The notes under the pieces were generated by a model. The model saw nothing but the letters and a program-made list of their open reading frames with translations, ran no database searches and was not told where the DNA came from. DNA of 64,000 nt from Icerya purchasi (Eukaryota; Arthropoda; Insecta; Hemiptera; Monophlebidae), in NCBI GenBank assembly GCA_039619475.1, contig CM077116.1:371160294-371224293 (forward strand). The letters run 5' to 3'. Positions 10,521 to 23,000 of the stretch are shown here, one piece after another. The stretch's first letter is position 1. Each line of letters begins with the position of its first letter. The position numbers and the translations under genes were made by a program.

Positions 10521-12180
10521 TTAAAAACTAAATTCGTCTTATCAGCAGAAAAAAAATCCAAAACGAACGGTAAATGTTACGCAGCGCAAGCACATTTATA
10601 AGTCGTCACTTCTCTATAGCTTGGTCATTTGCAAGCGCGAACTTTAACTCTTTAAACGTAAGCGACTGTTCAGGCTTACAATACCACCGAGCGTTCGGAA
10701 ACAGCAGAGTAAACCCGTGTTACCTACAGCGTGCAAAGTGACACAGAAGCCGACAAGTGATTTCGACACGGTATAGAGCTAGTCGGCGAAATTTGAATAG
10801 CCGCGAAAGAGATATTTTAAATTCGGCGCGAAACAAAGGCGAGACGATAAATGCTCGGGTAGAGGCGTTATGAAGGGCACTTGGGAAAGGACGAAGAGAG
10901 ATCAGGGTGAGTGTACGAAGCGGAGAAGATAGGTTGCCGATCGGAAATCGTAACCGGACGGGTTAATTATTTATACAGCAGGTAGATTCCTTTGGCCGTT
11001 GCCTAAAAACGCATTAGCGCTAGCGTATTGGTGCATTCGGATTTTCAGCGGGAAATAGACGCGTTCCAGATATCGAATTTACGTCTGTGTGCCGACTAGG
11101 CGTTCAGTGCCCGTTCGTGCCTACATTCCTTTCGCCTTATTAATCTTGTCTCCAGCGGCATTAAGACGAGCGAGAAATAGACGAACCGAGCTGCTACCAA
11201 CAAAACGGCACATGTCCGCCGACCACTATTTCGGTATTTCTCACAGCGTCCACCGCCCCACCGAATGCAACCATTTGCCCATTAACAACCGGCCAACTCG
11301 CCAGATTAAACGGCGCATTACTCACGCGCTAGTTATTTTCCGCTGCGGCATTTCCATTTATTCCTTTAAACACGGATCGAACCTATTCCTCGGAATATTT
11401 ATTTCCAGTCAAACTGCTCCAACGTACACATCCTTTGGCCTGCACGAATTCCCATCTATTGGCCAATTTAAAGATTTCGAGACGACCAGTTTTGGACAGT
11501 GATAATAATTGCACGCGAAGCGCGCGCGCTTTAGACGTCACTGCACGACAAAACCGACGAATAAAATCGTCTTACAATTGAGCCGCCGGCTCTAATTACG
11601 ATCGCGTCTTGTTATCCACTCGAAACATATTATCGGAAAGGTTAAAGAGGATACAAATTTTCGAAACAAAATGAGGCTTGCCATCGAACCATGGTAGAAT
11701 CATACCTTTTTTTCATTTGACTAGGCGAACTTTGAGTAGATCATAAAAATGCTTGAAGCTTTCTGGTTTGCGTTCGTATTTTGGAGCACAGGGGAAGTGT
11801 TGAAAATGATATTTCCGTAAGATGAATATTTAAGTCTTCGTTTGACTTGCATTGTACATATGCACATTATAGATATAAATACATACATGTGTATATATAC
11901 ATATATGTATATATATTAATGGCCATAACATTCTTTGCCCGGGGTAGGTACACTACATTTTTTGTCTCATTATTATGTACCGATACTTTTTTGTTCCATG
12001 ACTATCTCCCATTAATTTGTAAACAGAATGTTGTATTGTACGATCGCTAAGATTGTTAAAAATAAAGGACACGTAAGAATGGCGTACTCAATTGAAAATG
12101 TTTTTTTTAAAAGAAGTTTAGAAGAAAAAAGATTGACGGTCAAATTGCCCCCTTGTCCGATGGGTACAGTTGTACGTACA
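10521..12180. other. Higher-GC unique stretch; no gene assigned
   Basis: 10600-11640 is visibly richer in G+C than its surroundings and is not repeated in the window. It holds an open frame at 11089-11502 (137 codons, GTG not ATG at its start, no recognisable domain). A short ATG frame at 10869 runs into CAGGGTGAGTG at 10904-10914, a fair match to a 5' splice site. That would fit a first exon, but no promoter, second exon or conserved protein supports it. A TA-rich microsatellite lies at 11881-11917. Confidence 0.35.
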
Positions 12181-12191
12181 TACGTATACAT

Positions 12192-12228
<37 letters not shown>
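12181..12228. repeat. (CA)n(TA)n microsatellite
   Basis: Compound dinucleotide tract; the tyrosine/isoleucine-rich frames crossing it are artefacts. Confidence 0.9.
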
Positions 12229-12305
12229 AATGGCATCATGTTTAGGCCGATCTCCACTACTTTTCCTGTTATAAAAATTTGTTGCAAAATATGATATTAA
12301 ATAAA

Positions 12306-12427
12306 GGAAAGAATAACGTAGTGTTAATATTTCCTTCGTTCTATACGAAGTGTTAAAGCTGGGGGTCCGGGGGTGTCCCCAAACAAAGTCAACGGATGGG
12401 GCTCCTTGAAAGGCACAAAGGGGCGAG
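12306..12427 (-). repeat. Diverged relative of the hairpin repeat
   Basis: On the minus strand it reads TATATAAACTCG, a GC-rich block containing GGGGACACCCCCGGACCCCC, then CTTTAACACTTCGTATAGAACGA and TTAACACTACGTTATTCTT. The three main hairpin-repeat copies have the same order: TATATAAACTCG, GC-rich stem-loop, GACCCC...GCTTTCA...CGTATAAAATGA, TTACAACGTAATTCTTA. The match is in layout and short blocks, not in continuous identity. The second inverted repeat was not found. Confidence 0.45.
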
Positions 12428-12526
12428 TTTATATATATATATATATAAAATAAATAAATATATATATATATAAATAAATAAATAAATAAATATATATATA
12501 TATAAATAAATAAATAAATAAATAAA
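12428..12526. repeat. Compound (TA)n/(AAAT)n microsatellite
   Basis: Three alternating rounds of a TA run followed by an AAAT run of growing length, next to the hairpin-repeat relative in the same position as the (AT)n tract of the other copies. Confidence 0.9.
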
Positions 12527-15500
12527 ACATTGTGTTTAGATTTACTAATGTTTCTTTGATCTTCCTTTTTCTAACGATATCAGCAAGTTTTCTTTACATA
12601 TCATGTAAAATATAACATGTTTAATAATCAATGTCTTTCTTTTGTCTATTTCATTATGAAATAAAGATGGGACACTATTCTCGAAAATATTACCAGTATA
12701 TATTTGTATTCTTAAGATTTATTTAGATCTAATTGTTTCGATTTTATCAACTGATTAACAAAAACTGGATGTGTAGCTACCTACAAAAGCGCGTACTTTC
12801 TTTCGTTGGTACATATTAAGGACGAATCGCAAACAGACGGGGTTAAATATCCCTATTTCTTATTTTAAAAAATCAAAAAAATCACAGTATTTTACTCGAT
12901 AACAGATATTAAAGGCGAATCGATTCGTAGGGAATAAAAACAGTTATGTCCCATTTCAATTTCCCTATAAAATATTTTTGTGGATTGCTTGAATCAACAC
13001 ACACGATTTACTATGAAATAAATTAATCAAAAACAAAAAAAGCGAACAACAAAAACACAATTTAAAAACACAAAAAAAAAAAAAAACTTCTTTTGCAGTC
13101 GCGGACACGTACAAACTAAAGAGATTTACGGATGACTCAGCGTTTTCGCGTCTTGGTTAATTCGATGTCGCTCGACCGCGTATCAGAACCGAACTCAACT
13201 TAAGATTATCTCTACCTTTGTTTAGATTAATTCGGAGAGAATAATCTGGAATAGAAAATTTTAGCAAAACGATTCGAGAACCGGCGCGCGATATATGTAT
13301 AAAAAAAATGTACTTTCTTTCGGTAACGAAATTTCTAATAATTCTTTTTTATTGCGTCATCGTCTTCAATTCGCTTCTCGCCATTTTCTACTCATCGGCT
13401 TCATCGAGAGAAATGCACGGTCATTTTAGTCAAAACGATCACCTTATTTATAGTCTTTAAAGTAAACAATATCACGCGGTTCAATCAATGACGAATGGTT
13501 GCCGTGAATTTGTAAGGAAATACTTCAATTTTGAATCTGGACGGCGAAACATTTGGGAGAATGCGTTTTAGTAAGGTGAACGATGAATGGTCGGTGAAAT
13601 TTTGCATAAATCCAAATGGTTTTTGGCCGGAATGTAAGGGAAAAATGGTAACAATAATTTAATATGCGATGGAAGGCCTAACGAAAATTCTCGGGGGATT
13701 ACAACAGGGAGCGACGGTCTTATTTCTTTACAAAGTCTAATTTACATAAAAAAAAGTTATTTTTTTGTCTTACAGTTTGTTGCGTATATTTTTCAAAATT
13801 TATGATGTCTGAAATTTAAATTTTCTGTATTTCTCGAATTAAAAAAAAAAAAAAAAAAAAAAGTCGATTAAAAAAAATCTCTAGCTATCCTAGATAGCCC
13901 TTTTAATCCGATTTTCGTCTTGCAGTTTATAAATAAAATTGTCCGAATCTGTTAAAACATCATTAAGCTTTTAAAATACTTTTCCGTATAGAAACCGGAT
14001 GCTGTCTAGAAATAGAATACTCTACGAAGGTGGGGCGACACAGCGCCGTTTAAAACGAACCGGTTTAAAGCCAATTTCGGATTATTTAAGATTTTTACGA
14101 TCATCTGTTCTATATTATTATCGCCGTTTACTCAGTGTATTCATCACCATTTTGTATGGGAGCGACATAAGTTTTATCAGTTGAGAATGGGGGCTGGTGG
14201 TATTTGTGTCGTATTCCAGAGGTACCGACGAAAAGCTTTTTTTCTCTTGTTCTCACTAATTTTTCTACTCGCGTTCCGATTGCTAAGGAAAAAGCAGCAA
14301 CTAAAATAGCGACGATGCGACTCTACCCGGGGGGGTGCTTCGGGGAATACGGAAGTGGAAGAAATATAAAAGAATTTTTGTACGGTCTCGATTTTATAAG
14401 TTTACCGTTCAAACGGAAACGTTCATCTTCCGTAGCAGTTTGCATTTTTTTATTTCTTCTCACAAATCATTAGCTGAATCCTCGGCGCATTTTTTTCCTA
14501 TAACCTCTGAGTCACCTTTCAAGAGTCATGTAAGTGGTTAAAATTTGAATCAAAATTTTCTACTTTTTATACTAAAAACGAAATTGCTCTTTTTCAATTT
14601 CCGCTCCCGTATGTGTGTAAACCTTTGATACTTAACAACGATGTTTTTCGAATAACAGGTGACAACGGTTCAGCAGGAGAAAGAAGAGCATACGCTTCTC
14701 AACCTTTAAAAAGGAAATTACGTTTTCTATCGCGAGCCGGTCGAAGAAAAAAATGAATATCGAACGAAGAAATAATTTTATAAATGTACCTTCGATTTTT
14801 TGCTGCAAATAATGGTTTATAAACACTACAGTATGCCAGGGAGTAGACACGAAAGTAGGGCACGGTTAAAGATAACTGCGACTTTTAATGTTTACCGCAT
14901 TAGATTGTCGGTGCTGCTATTTTTTTAATTATTGACGCAGCGATAGAAAAATTCTTTAAGATGCCGTCGATAGATTGTCACTGCTGAAAAGTCCGCTTAA
15001 TTAGCCAATAGAATCGACGTTTTCTTCGCAGTTGTTACAAATTTCAGTTTGAATATATTTTCATTTTTAATCCGAAATTCATTTAAACTTAAGGAAAATG
15101 AACTTGTCACGACGTCAAACTTAAAGCGAGGCCGTTGATTATCTCTGCTCGCGTGACTAGCGAAATTTAATTAGTGAGATAGTTATCTCGTTCTGAAATT
15201 TAACGCGATGAGTAAGTGTTAACGTAGCGCGCTATGGCAAATTAATCAAAATCGACCAGTGTGCATTGCAAGTTAACATATTCAACAACTGGTCACGTGA
15301 TGCGGATTAGAAAACTGTATTCGCCTTTTCTATACCTCTCAATAATTACTACAAAAGTTGACGACCGGTTTCATAAAAATTCTTCTCCCCACCTTTTCCC
15401 GGTATAAATGTACATCATTTGCATTGAGAAAAACAAAAAAGTATTTCCATCTGGATTTGAACTTTTTTTTTCCGAGTAAACATTTTTAGCTGCAAGTCTA

Positions 15501-15575
15501 TAACATACTTTTTAATACGCAATACATTACAGCGTTCGCTTATGTTGGATTCATTGATAAATTCGTATTTTACGT
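12527..15575. other. Gene-free stretch
   Basis: About 3 kb without recognisable genes. A-runs at 13072-13085 and 13841-13862. Open frames at 13999-14184 and 14204-14473 (plus) and 14632-14850 (minus) are of a length expected by chance and show no domain. Confidence 0.55.
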
Positions 15576-16170
15576 TAAGGGGGTATTTTAGTCTAGAGGC
15601 GCGAATTTAGGTGTTTTCAAGCTAAATAAAAAAAAAAAAATTTTTACTATAAATTTTTCGTACCACTTAATTCATGTTATAAGAATACACAAAAAAATTA
15701 TCAAAAAAAAAGAAAAAATTCAAAATTCACAAAGTTACAAGCTGATGAAGTGGAGGGGTAAAAAAAAAAGACGTGTCTCTTAATTGACACGATTCCAACG
15801 CGTCTAGTAATTTGAAACAAAAAAAAAAAAAAGATTCTTAATTAGTAAGGATGTCGTTATAGCCCCTACCTCAGAGAAGACAAAAAGAAAAAAAATTCTC
15901 GTAAAATGGTAACTGTAATAAAAGTCGAATTTTTACCTGTTTTTTGACTTTTCTAAATTTTTTAAAAATAGTAAAAATCAAATTTTTGACTTTATTCTGG
16001 TAGGAGCTATGGAGGGATATATAAAGAAGATTCATACCCGATTTCAAGTAAATCGATTTATTAGAACTTGAGATATCACGTCAATCGTGTGTTGAAAAAA
16101 GTAGTTTCGAGAAAAACGCGTTTCAAGTTTCGAAAGATTCAAGTAAAGTTTCAGGCAGTCTAATTCATAG
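15576..16170 (+). repeat. Candidate unclassified repeat, A-rich
   Basis: Begins TTAAGGGGGTATTTTAGTCT and ends in GAAAAAAGTAGTTTCGAG followed by AAAAACGCGTTTCAAG. I recall strings of this last type recurring in insect genomes as parts of dispersed non-coding repeats. No second copy occurs in this window and no matching right end was found. Confidence 0.3.
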
Positions 16171-16411
16171 AACGGTACGTTATACTTACATTGATTCCTG
16201 CTTCATATAATGGACCTTCTTCTACTTCAAATTGTACATTTTCTGAAATTCTAAAATTAGACGAGCCGTTTTAGCTTCCTTTGAAGCATCAGAAGCTCGG
16301 ATTTCAGAGCGTTCAATCCGAATTGCGTCCAGCCTAACAGTCTAAATGTTCCTTTATTTTTGTCTATCTGGACGCACAGCACTTCTTTTGTTACCCCCTT
16401 TTTAGCCCATT

Positions 16412-16756
16412 TTACACTTGATAAATAAAATATTCTTTCAAAATTTCTATATTTTTGGACTGTACAGTGTACACAGAGTCCGCATATTTTCGTTGCTTGA
16501 AGATTGAAAACCGACCTGAACTGAACACTAAACAAGAAATGATTTCAACAAAATACGTTACAATGGCCTTCAATTGATTTTTAAATATACGTATATAATG
16601 TATAAAAGAGTTTGATTTATCCTCCTCAGGTAGTCGAAGAATGTCTACTATATATTGTTTGATACGCTCTGATTGAGCCGATTTAGTTGCCGCGTCACGA
16701 AAATAGCTGTAACTCTGTAAATAATTGTAATTTTGAAAACATCTTTTTAGGGACAT
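16412..16756 (-). CDS. Hypothetical 114-residue open frame
   Basis: ATG-started frame, MSLKRCFQNYNYLQSYSY... to a stop. It has some charged residues and a hydrophobic stretch (IVTYFVEIISCLVF) but no domain I recognise. In DNA this AT-rich about one frame of this length is expected by chance in 64 kb, and no splice sites, poly(A) signal or neighbour supports it. An overlapping frame at 16257-16535 starts only with GTG. Most likely not a gene. Confidence 0.12.
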   Translation of the reverse strand: MSLKRCFQNYNYLQSYSYFRDAATKSAQSERIKQYIVDILRLPEEDKSNSFIHYIRIFKNQLKAIVTYFVEIISCLVFSSGRFSIFKQRKYADSVYTVQSKNIEILKEYFIYQV

Positions 16757-17065
16757 ATTCTTAAATGTCTAAACTATCAGAAATGCGAAAAAAAAAAAAA
16801 ATTCGATTTTTTCATATTTCCAGACTAGAATACCTGCTTAATGTTTACATACTCTCAGCACGTATTGTAAGTGAGTATGCGTAAAGGAAAAGTTACGCTT
16901 GTTTTTCTTAATGCAATAGCTAATGGGTGGCGCTGGTTAGGGAAGGTTCAGGAGCGAGGTAAAGTGTGTATAAGGGGAATTGTGTAGCTTTGCTACCTTT
17001 TTAAACGATGTCATTTATTAAGAATCGTAGTAGGTCGTCGTCTGCTAGTGAAGTTACCATTTCAG

Positions 17066-17104
17066 TATTTATAGTGCGCGGGCGTTTGCACTCGCGATCA
17101 GAAG
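17066..17104 (+). promoter_or_regulatory. Candidate TATA/initiator core promoter
   Basis: TATTTATAG at 17066-17074 and an initiator-like ATCAGAAG centred on 17100, about 34 bp downstream, in a short GC-rich patch. The spacing fits an insect core promoter, but no downstream gene is recognisable. Confidence 0.15.
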
Positions 17105-17925
17105 TATTTTTTTTTTTCGGGATCGACAGCCGAAGACACCGCATTGATCATATTAGTGTGGGAGAAGAAGAAACGAATTAGAATTGAGAAGTACTTGACG
17201 ACTAGAGTGGAATTGTGTTTGATCGTATTTTTTTACAGCATCATAAAGCAAATTTAGGACTTTACGGAAAACAAAGTATGCAGTAAGACATTTCTCATTA
17301 AATTTCTCGGATTATCAAAAACAGACTACATTTATACTGCTCTCCAATTGTTTTTCTACACTGGGCCCAATAATATTATCAAAATTGATACGTGTTTTCT
17401 TATCATTCGATCGTCCTTTATCATTAATTGTGTTTTCTTATTTTTCGTTTTCGTTTTCTTATTATTGCCTTGTCTCGCTCGACATAAAGAAAGTGCTTTT
17501 TTATATACATCGTTGCAATTGTTTTACGATAATATTACCCGGTGGCAGTAGTTCACGGAATAAAACAAAAAAATATATTATCTGCTACTGTATGTACATA
17601 ATATAAAATACATTTGAATATGTATACACACATTAACCGTAACCGATCGCGTGTTTAGGCGAATTCCGATGCTAAATGGGCCGATATTAATGGAAATCAT
17701 TACGTAGCTGAGATTTACGAGTAACATCTGTGACATTAAGATTTTCTGTACGTTACAGTTCAAAATGTAATAAATGTTTCGATCTCAAAACCATCGAACT
17801 GATGGGCTTTCTTTACATCAATGAAATTGTTTTTTAAAAAATAAAACGATATTTATTTTTGCATTTACGAAATATAATAACTCAATAATATTATCCTCTT
17901 CTTATAAATAAAGATTTATTTACAG

Positions 17926-17959
<34 letters not shown>
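17926..17959. repeat. (AT)n microsatellite
   Basis: Directly abuts hairpin-repeat copy 2, as in copy 1. Confidence 0.95.
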
Positions 17960-17963
<4 letters not shown>

Positions 17964-18403
17964 CGGCCATTTTGGCCTCGCAAGGGGCTATGCCCCTTGA
18001 CTCTTCTTGCTTTCATTTCTGTCTCTTTCTCTTTTATACTTTGTATAAAATGATCAAAAATTACAACGTAATTCTTACTGGCATCAACACAAAAAGAAAA
18101 ATAACATTATCACCAAAATCCTATCCTAACATTTATCTTTCATTATATAAAATTAAGACATTTTTTCATAAACATAGAATTGTGACATTTTTTAAATGAA
18201 AAACACAAAAATTCTATGAAATATAACAAAAACGTTACATAAAATTAGGACATTTTTTGGGACATTTTTCGTTACATAAAATTTGGACATTTTTTGGGAC
18301 ATTTTTCGTTACATAAAATTTGGACATTTTTTGGGACATTTTTCGTTACATAAAATTCGGACCTTTTTTTGTAATGGGGGATAGCCTAAGAATAACGTTG
18401 TAA
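17960..18403 (+). mobile_element. Hairpin repeat, copy 2
   Basis: Same order as copy 1: ACTCGGCCATTTTGGCC, a perfect stem-loop CAAGGGGC-TAT-GCCCCTTG at 17981-17999, spacer ending TTTGTATAAAATGATCAAAAA, inverted repeat TTACAACGTAATTCTTA at 18061-18077, and its complement at 18387-18403 with one mismatch. It is longer than copy 1 because of the 37 bp tandem array at 18234-18370. A 75-codon plus frame (17972-18199) is the antisense of the conserved minus-strand frame of copies 1 and 3. Confidence 0.78.
18234..18370. repeat. 37 bp tandem array inside hairpin repeat copy 2
   Basis: Units start at 18234, 18271, 18308 and 18345 (partial), each beginning GTTACATAAAATT and containing GGACATTTTTTGGGACATTT. 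Copy 3 keeps similar units on both sides of its LINE insertion; copy 1 has fewer. Confidence 0.9.
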
Positions 18404-19844
18404 TTAGTATATAGTGTCTCAGTTGGAATCATTTTAAGAACAAACTTTATTTAATATGGATGTTATACTCACATGTTGTCCATTCTGCCCCTAACTCAGA
18501 AAATTTAAAATTAAAACATTACCGCTATTTTCATTATATTGTCGTTATATAGATTAAAAAGAAAAATTATACCCATTTCATATGTGTCCAGAATAATTAT
18601 TAATTTCTTTTCTTTTCCTCCTGATCGGGATCACAAAATCGATCGATAACATTGATTTTGTTTAATTTCGATACTATTCATTTTTAAATTTTTATTTGAA
18701 AATTTAAACTTAATTGCTGTGCATTTTTGCAGATTCATTTTCTGTTTTTTATGTTAATTAATGAAAATGCTTTCATATTTTTAATTCAAAAATTGAAATA
18801 CACGCTTTATAAACAATAGGTATCATCAGTTCATGTACCTATTTTGATGTAACATAAAAAGTTTACGGATACAACTCTATTACAAGAGTGTAAACTAATA
18901 GGCTAAAGATTTTAAAAAAATGAATTTTTAAATTTCAGATTTTCAATTTTTGTCAAACGGGTGAAACAGTTTTACGTTATTCGGAGAAACGCGTTAATAA
19001 ATCCGCAAGTTTGTTTTTCTTTCACGAAACTGACAGATTAAGCACCGGCTGCTGATAATATCCTTCGCATGAGGTCCTCGATAAAGGTACGAGTGTGCTG
19101 AAGATCCGTTCGGAAGTCGTCCCCGCGTACTTGTTTACAACGTATGTACAACGGAATACAGGGAGGCGCCCGAGAGATTCGATCATAAGATTTTATACGT
19201 TCAAAATTAATTTGATATGTTGTGATTAATCTAATAGGGTATTAAATGTAACCGAAAAATAATAAAAAAAAAAAGAAGAAATTATTGGAAATTAATCCTA
19301 AACGTACTGGCGCTTAACCGTTTGCTTTCAAAACCATACAATTCGAAGTAAGTAATAATGTATTTTTAAGAAAGTACTTTTCAAATTCCATTACGAAGAG
19401 TTGCGGAGAAATTTATGTTTCTTATAAATTCGAGACCGTTGTTTTTGGCCTACTGCTCGATGTATAAAGAAATATGTATAAAACGTCGTAAAAAATACTT
19501 TTTTATTAAAGTAATTCACACGACCGGTGTTCTATGGAAATGAAAATTTGTAGTACACGATTAGTCCTCAAAAGAGAGTAAGAAATAGTATAGACCATGG
19601 TGTCTGGTTTATAAGCTATTTTTTAAAAAAATTAACAGCTATTGTTAATTTTTTTAAAAAATTTTATTAAAAGTTTTTTTTAACGGATTTGCTTACTATC
19701 TGATTTTCTTTTAATGTTTCTCGTTGAACATTTTTTAAAGAAGTTTGCGATTTAGCTTCTTTAATAACGTTGTTGTTTTTTGTTTTTCGTTTTTTTTTTT
19801 TTTTTGTTTTTTGTTGCAAATAGTCACTACCAAAATACTATTTT
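18404..19844. other. Gene-free stretch
   Basis: AT-rich, no coding pattern. A short palindrome (TTAACA...TGTTAA flanked by A/T-runs) at about 19621-19665. Confidence 0.6.
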
Positions 19845-20001
19845 TTTCCCTCCTTCTCCTTCTGTCATCCAAATGCTTGGTATATTTTTGTTGGCCATCT
19901 CACATCTCATAAAAATCTGATTCACTTTTTCCTCTTTTCCCTAGTTCTTAGGCCAGTGTGCCCGTGTTGACGGATCCAATTTAAAATGAAAAAAAAAAAA
20001 A
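19845..20001 (+). mobile_element. LINE family A, copy 3 (3' tail only)
   Basis: About 155 bp matching the last part of copy 1 (2283-2449): shared CATAAAAATCTGATTC, a pyrimidine-rich stretch, GGCCAATG/GGCCAGTG, TGTTGAC and a final A-run at 19989-20001. Extreme 5' truncation. Confidence 0.65.
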
Positions 20002-23000
20002 GAAACTCCCAAATGCGTTCTAAGATGTTTTGGAGGAGTTTGTAAAAAATTCATTACATAAGCTAATTATTATTTTTTTTTTTTTTTTTTTTTTTTTATT
20101 TGTCAGCGCAGTATTAAAACTTGTATTACTTAAATTCTATTTTTATGTTTCAGTCGAAACTATAACCGAAGTTTTACGTCATTTCTAATTTTTCGGTCGA
20201 AACCGAAATTTTTTCGTCAAAAGTCGAAATAACTAAAATTTGAACTGTTAATCAAAAACTAAATGTGTATACTTTCAAATTTTCTGAAAATTCCAAATAA
20301 ACGGAAAAAACATTTCTCAAACTGGTGATGGGCGGGCGCTTTACAACCTGCAAATTTATTGTAAGACATCCGATGGAGTACTTGTTTGTTTTCTGGGATA
20401 TTAAGACGAAATCTTATATCCGTCTAGCCCGGGTTATGAACTAAACGAAGAAATATGTTCGAAGACGGAACACGTGTTCTCAAGGGAAAATCTCCGACTT
20501 CTGTACACAAACTTGGTTGGTTGCAATCAATAAATCCTGAAGACGGACAAACACCTTAAATTTAGATTAGAAGGAGGACACAGTTGATTCAAGTTTTCTT
20601 TTTCGAATGTACATAGCACAAAAAAAACAACAACAAGTAATTAAGCGTCGAAACGCGTCCGAATTATATATAAATATATTACTTTAATAACTATTTTTAG
20701 ATACCGCGTAATCTCAATGGAAATATTAAAAGTTCGAATTAAATTTTTTTCCAATTCGGAGAATTCGTAAGATAGCCTCTCTTTACGGCAAAATAAAAAT
20801 TTGAAACTGAAAATTTCGTTGAAAAATTGATCTACCTAAACCCGTTTATTAGTAGCTCCCCCTGCGCGCCTGATGGAAGTTCGAAAAGCTAAAAATGTAA
20901 CATCACCGGTTGAACCTTTCCTTATTTCTCTTCATCCCGATGTAATATTTAACTTTACACCGTAAAGATTACGCGTAAAATACTTACGATGTGATAGAAC
21001 GACTGCATAGTTGTGTATTCAGTGGAATGAATAATTAATAAATATTAGCAAGCATCTTAAAAATGTTAAATGAATAGAAACATCTTCTCTTTGGGCTATA
21101 TCCTTTGTCAGCACTAGAAAAATGCTAAGAAAAGTTGAAAGTTAATAAGAGGTATTTATACGGTCTTAAATCGTTCATCTTCATCTGAGAAACGAAGAAA
21201 TTAGGACAATACACAATGCGTTGGGTTTTACCGACAACCATTATTTTCGTTTTCAGATAAAGATGGGCCATTTAAGCTATATTAAACACCTTGTGACTGG
21301 TATTTCTCTTTTCTTTCCTAGTTGAAGGTGGAATATTATTCCTGAATACGTTCCTAACATATAACTCTATATTCATTCTGTTTTTTTTTTTTCTTTTTCT
21401 TTTTTTACATTGCGCCGAAAAACCACAAACATTGATGATCACTAGAAATGCTTAAAGAGGAGTAAAGGAGAAGAATCGGAAGGACGATGATGTGACCCCA
21501 GTGAGACAACAGACTAGGATTGAAAAAAAGATCACTTAGTCGCAGAGAGATGACATCAGGCGACGATGATACGCGACAAACCGAGTTCCTAGGTGATCGG
21601 AAGCGCATTCCGCACCACATTTTCTTCGTTTGAAACGTCTGATGGGTAGATTTCCTGGAATGTTCGGATTTGAGCTTCATTGGAGCTTGTCGAAAAACTT
21701 TCTGTACTTAAATGTATCCTTGACAAATGGCACCTGCAAATCTGTGCAACGTTAAATTCGAAACGTATCGTGGCGTGGAAGTAATAATCTGAAGTATTTC
21801 CGACTGTTCCCTTTGAATCTTTACTAATATTGAATATTCTTAAGATGTTTGTTATTTAAAATTATACATTATTCTATTTTATTAATCCATCTAGGTCAGT
21901 TCTCGGCTAAATCGATTTTTTGTTCATCATTCGAAGTACTTCCTTAAATTGTTATTTTTAATACTAATTCGCTTAATGTATTTAAAGGAGGGGTATAATT
22001 TACGAAGTTTTTTTTTTTTTCAAATGAACTTTTCGCAGTTTTTCCCGGGAAATTGACATTTTTGTGCGCTTTACTCCGGGGATTTCAAACATCTTACAAT
22101 ACTTCTCTCTGGAAACCTGTTATATGAAAGGAGAACGAAACCAGGACCCTTTCGACGAAAGAACAGAAAACAAACATGGAGTTTTGGAGTGTTATTAATT
22201 TCAGCGATGTATATACATACGAGTATATATTTTTTTACAAGCAACAGTTTTCCCCTATGTATGCCGTTTGATATATACCACATATATATATATATGTATA
22301 CATTGTTAATTTAAAACATAAAAATATAATCATAAACTGCACACGCCTCCTATTATCGGGAAGACAGAAGAACGGTAAAGAAAGCAAATAACATAAATTG
22401 CAATCCGACCCCGGTGATCAGAATATTATTATTATTATTATTATTATTCGCCGTAATATACGAGTAAATTACTCCGTAACAACGGCAATGATAAATTTCG
22501 ATTCTGAAACACGGGCATCATATCTGTAAAAATAAACATGTTTAAAAAAAAAAAGGAAATATTCAGCCCTAATTGAAATGACAGATCGACGATTGCACAT
22601 AAACTGCATGCAAAGAGAGCTCGGGGGGGGGGCAGTAATTAAAAAGAACGTCTTATTAAATTGTAAATAATCTTTTCCGGTATCAAATACGTAAGAGAAG
22701 CAACAAACAAGCGGAAAACAAAGCCGGTGGTGGTATCAATACTGTGATTCGTGTCTCTAATGTTGATACCGTAATTTCTATCAAATGGGAGATAGGATTA
22801 ACACGATTCAGCGAGGAAAATGACGAATTGGGCCGAGTAACGAAAACACAGATAGTACATATACGCTAAAAAACGGTGAAAATAATAAAATGGTTACACA
22901 TTAAAAGCGTTTTTAAAATCAGGACGATTAATCGGGCTAATGATAGAAAAGAAATCGATCAAATAAAAAATTAATAAACGTCAATCATAACGCAGCCGGC

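Noticed and set aside
18234..18370. CRISPR-like array
   Set aside because: Units are directly adjacent with no unique spacers, and the organism is eukaryotic.
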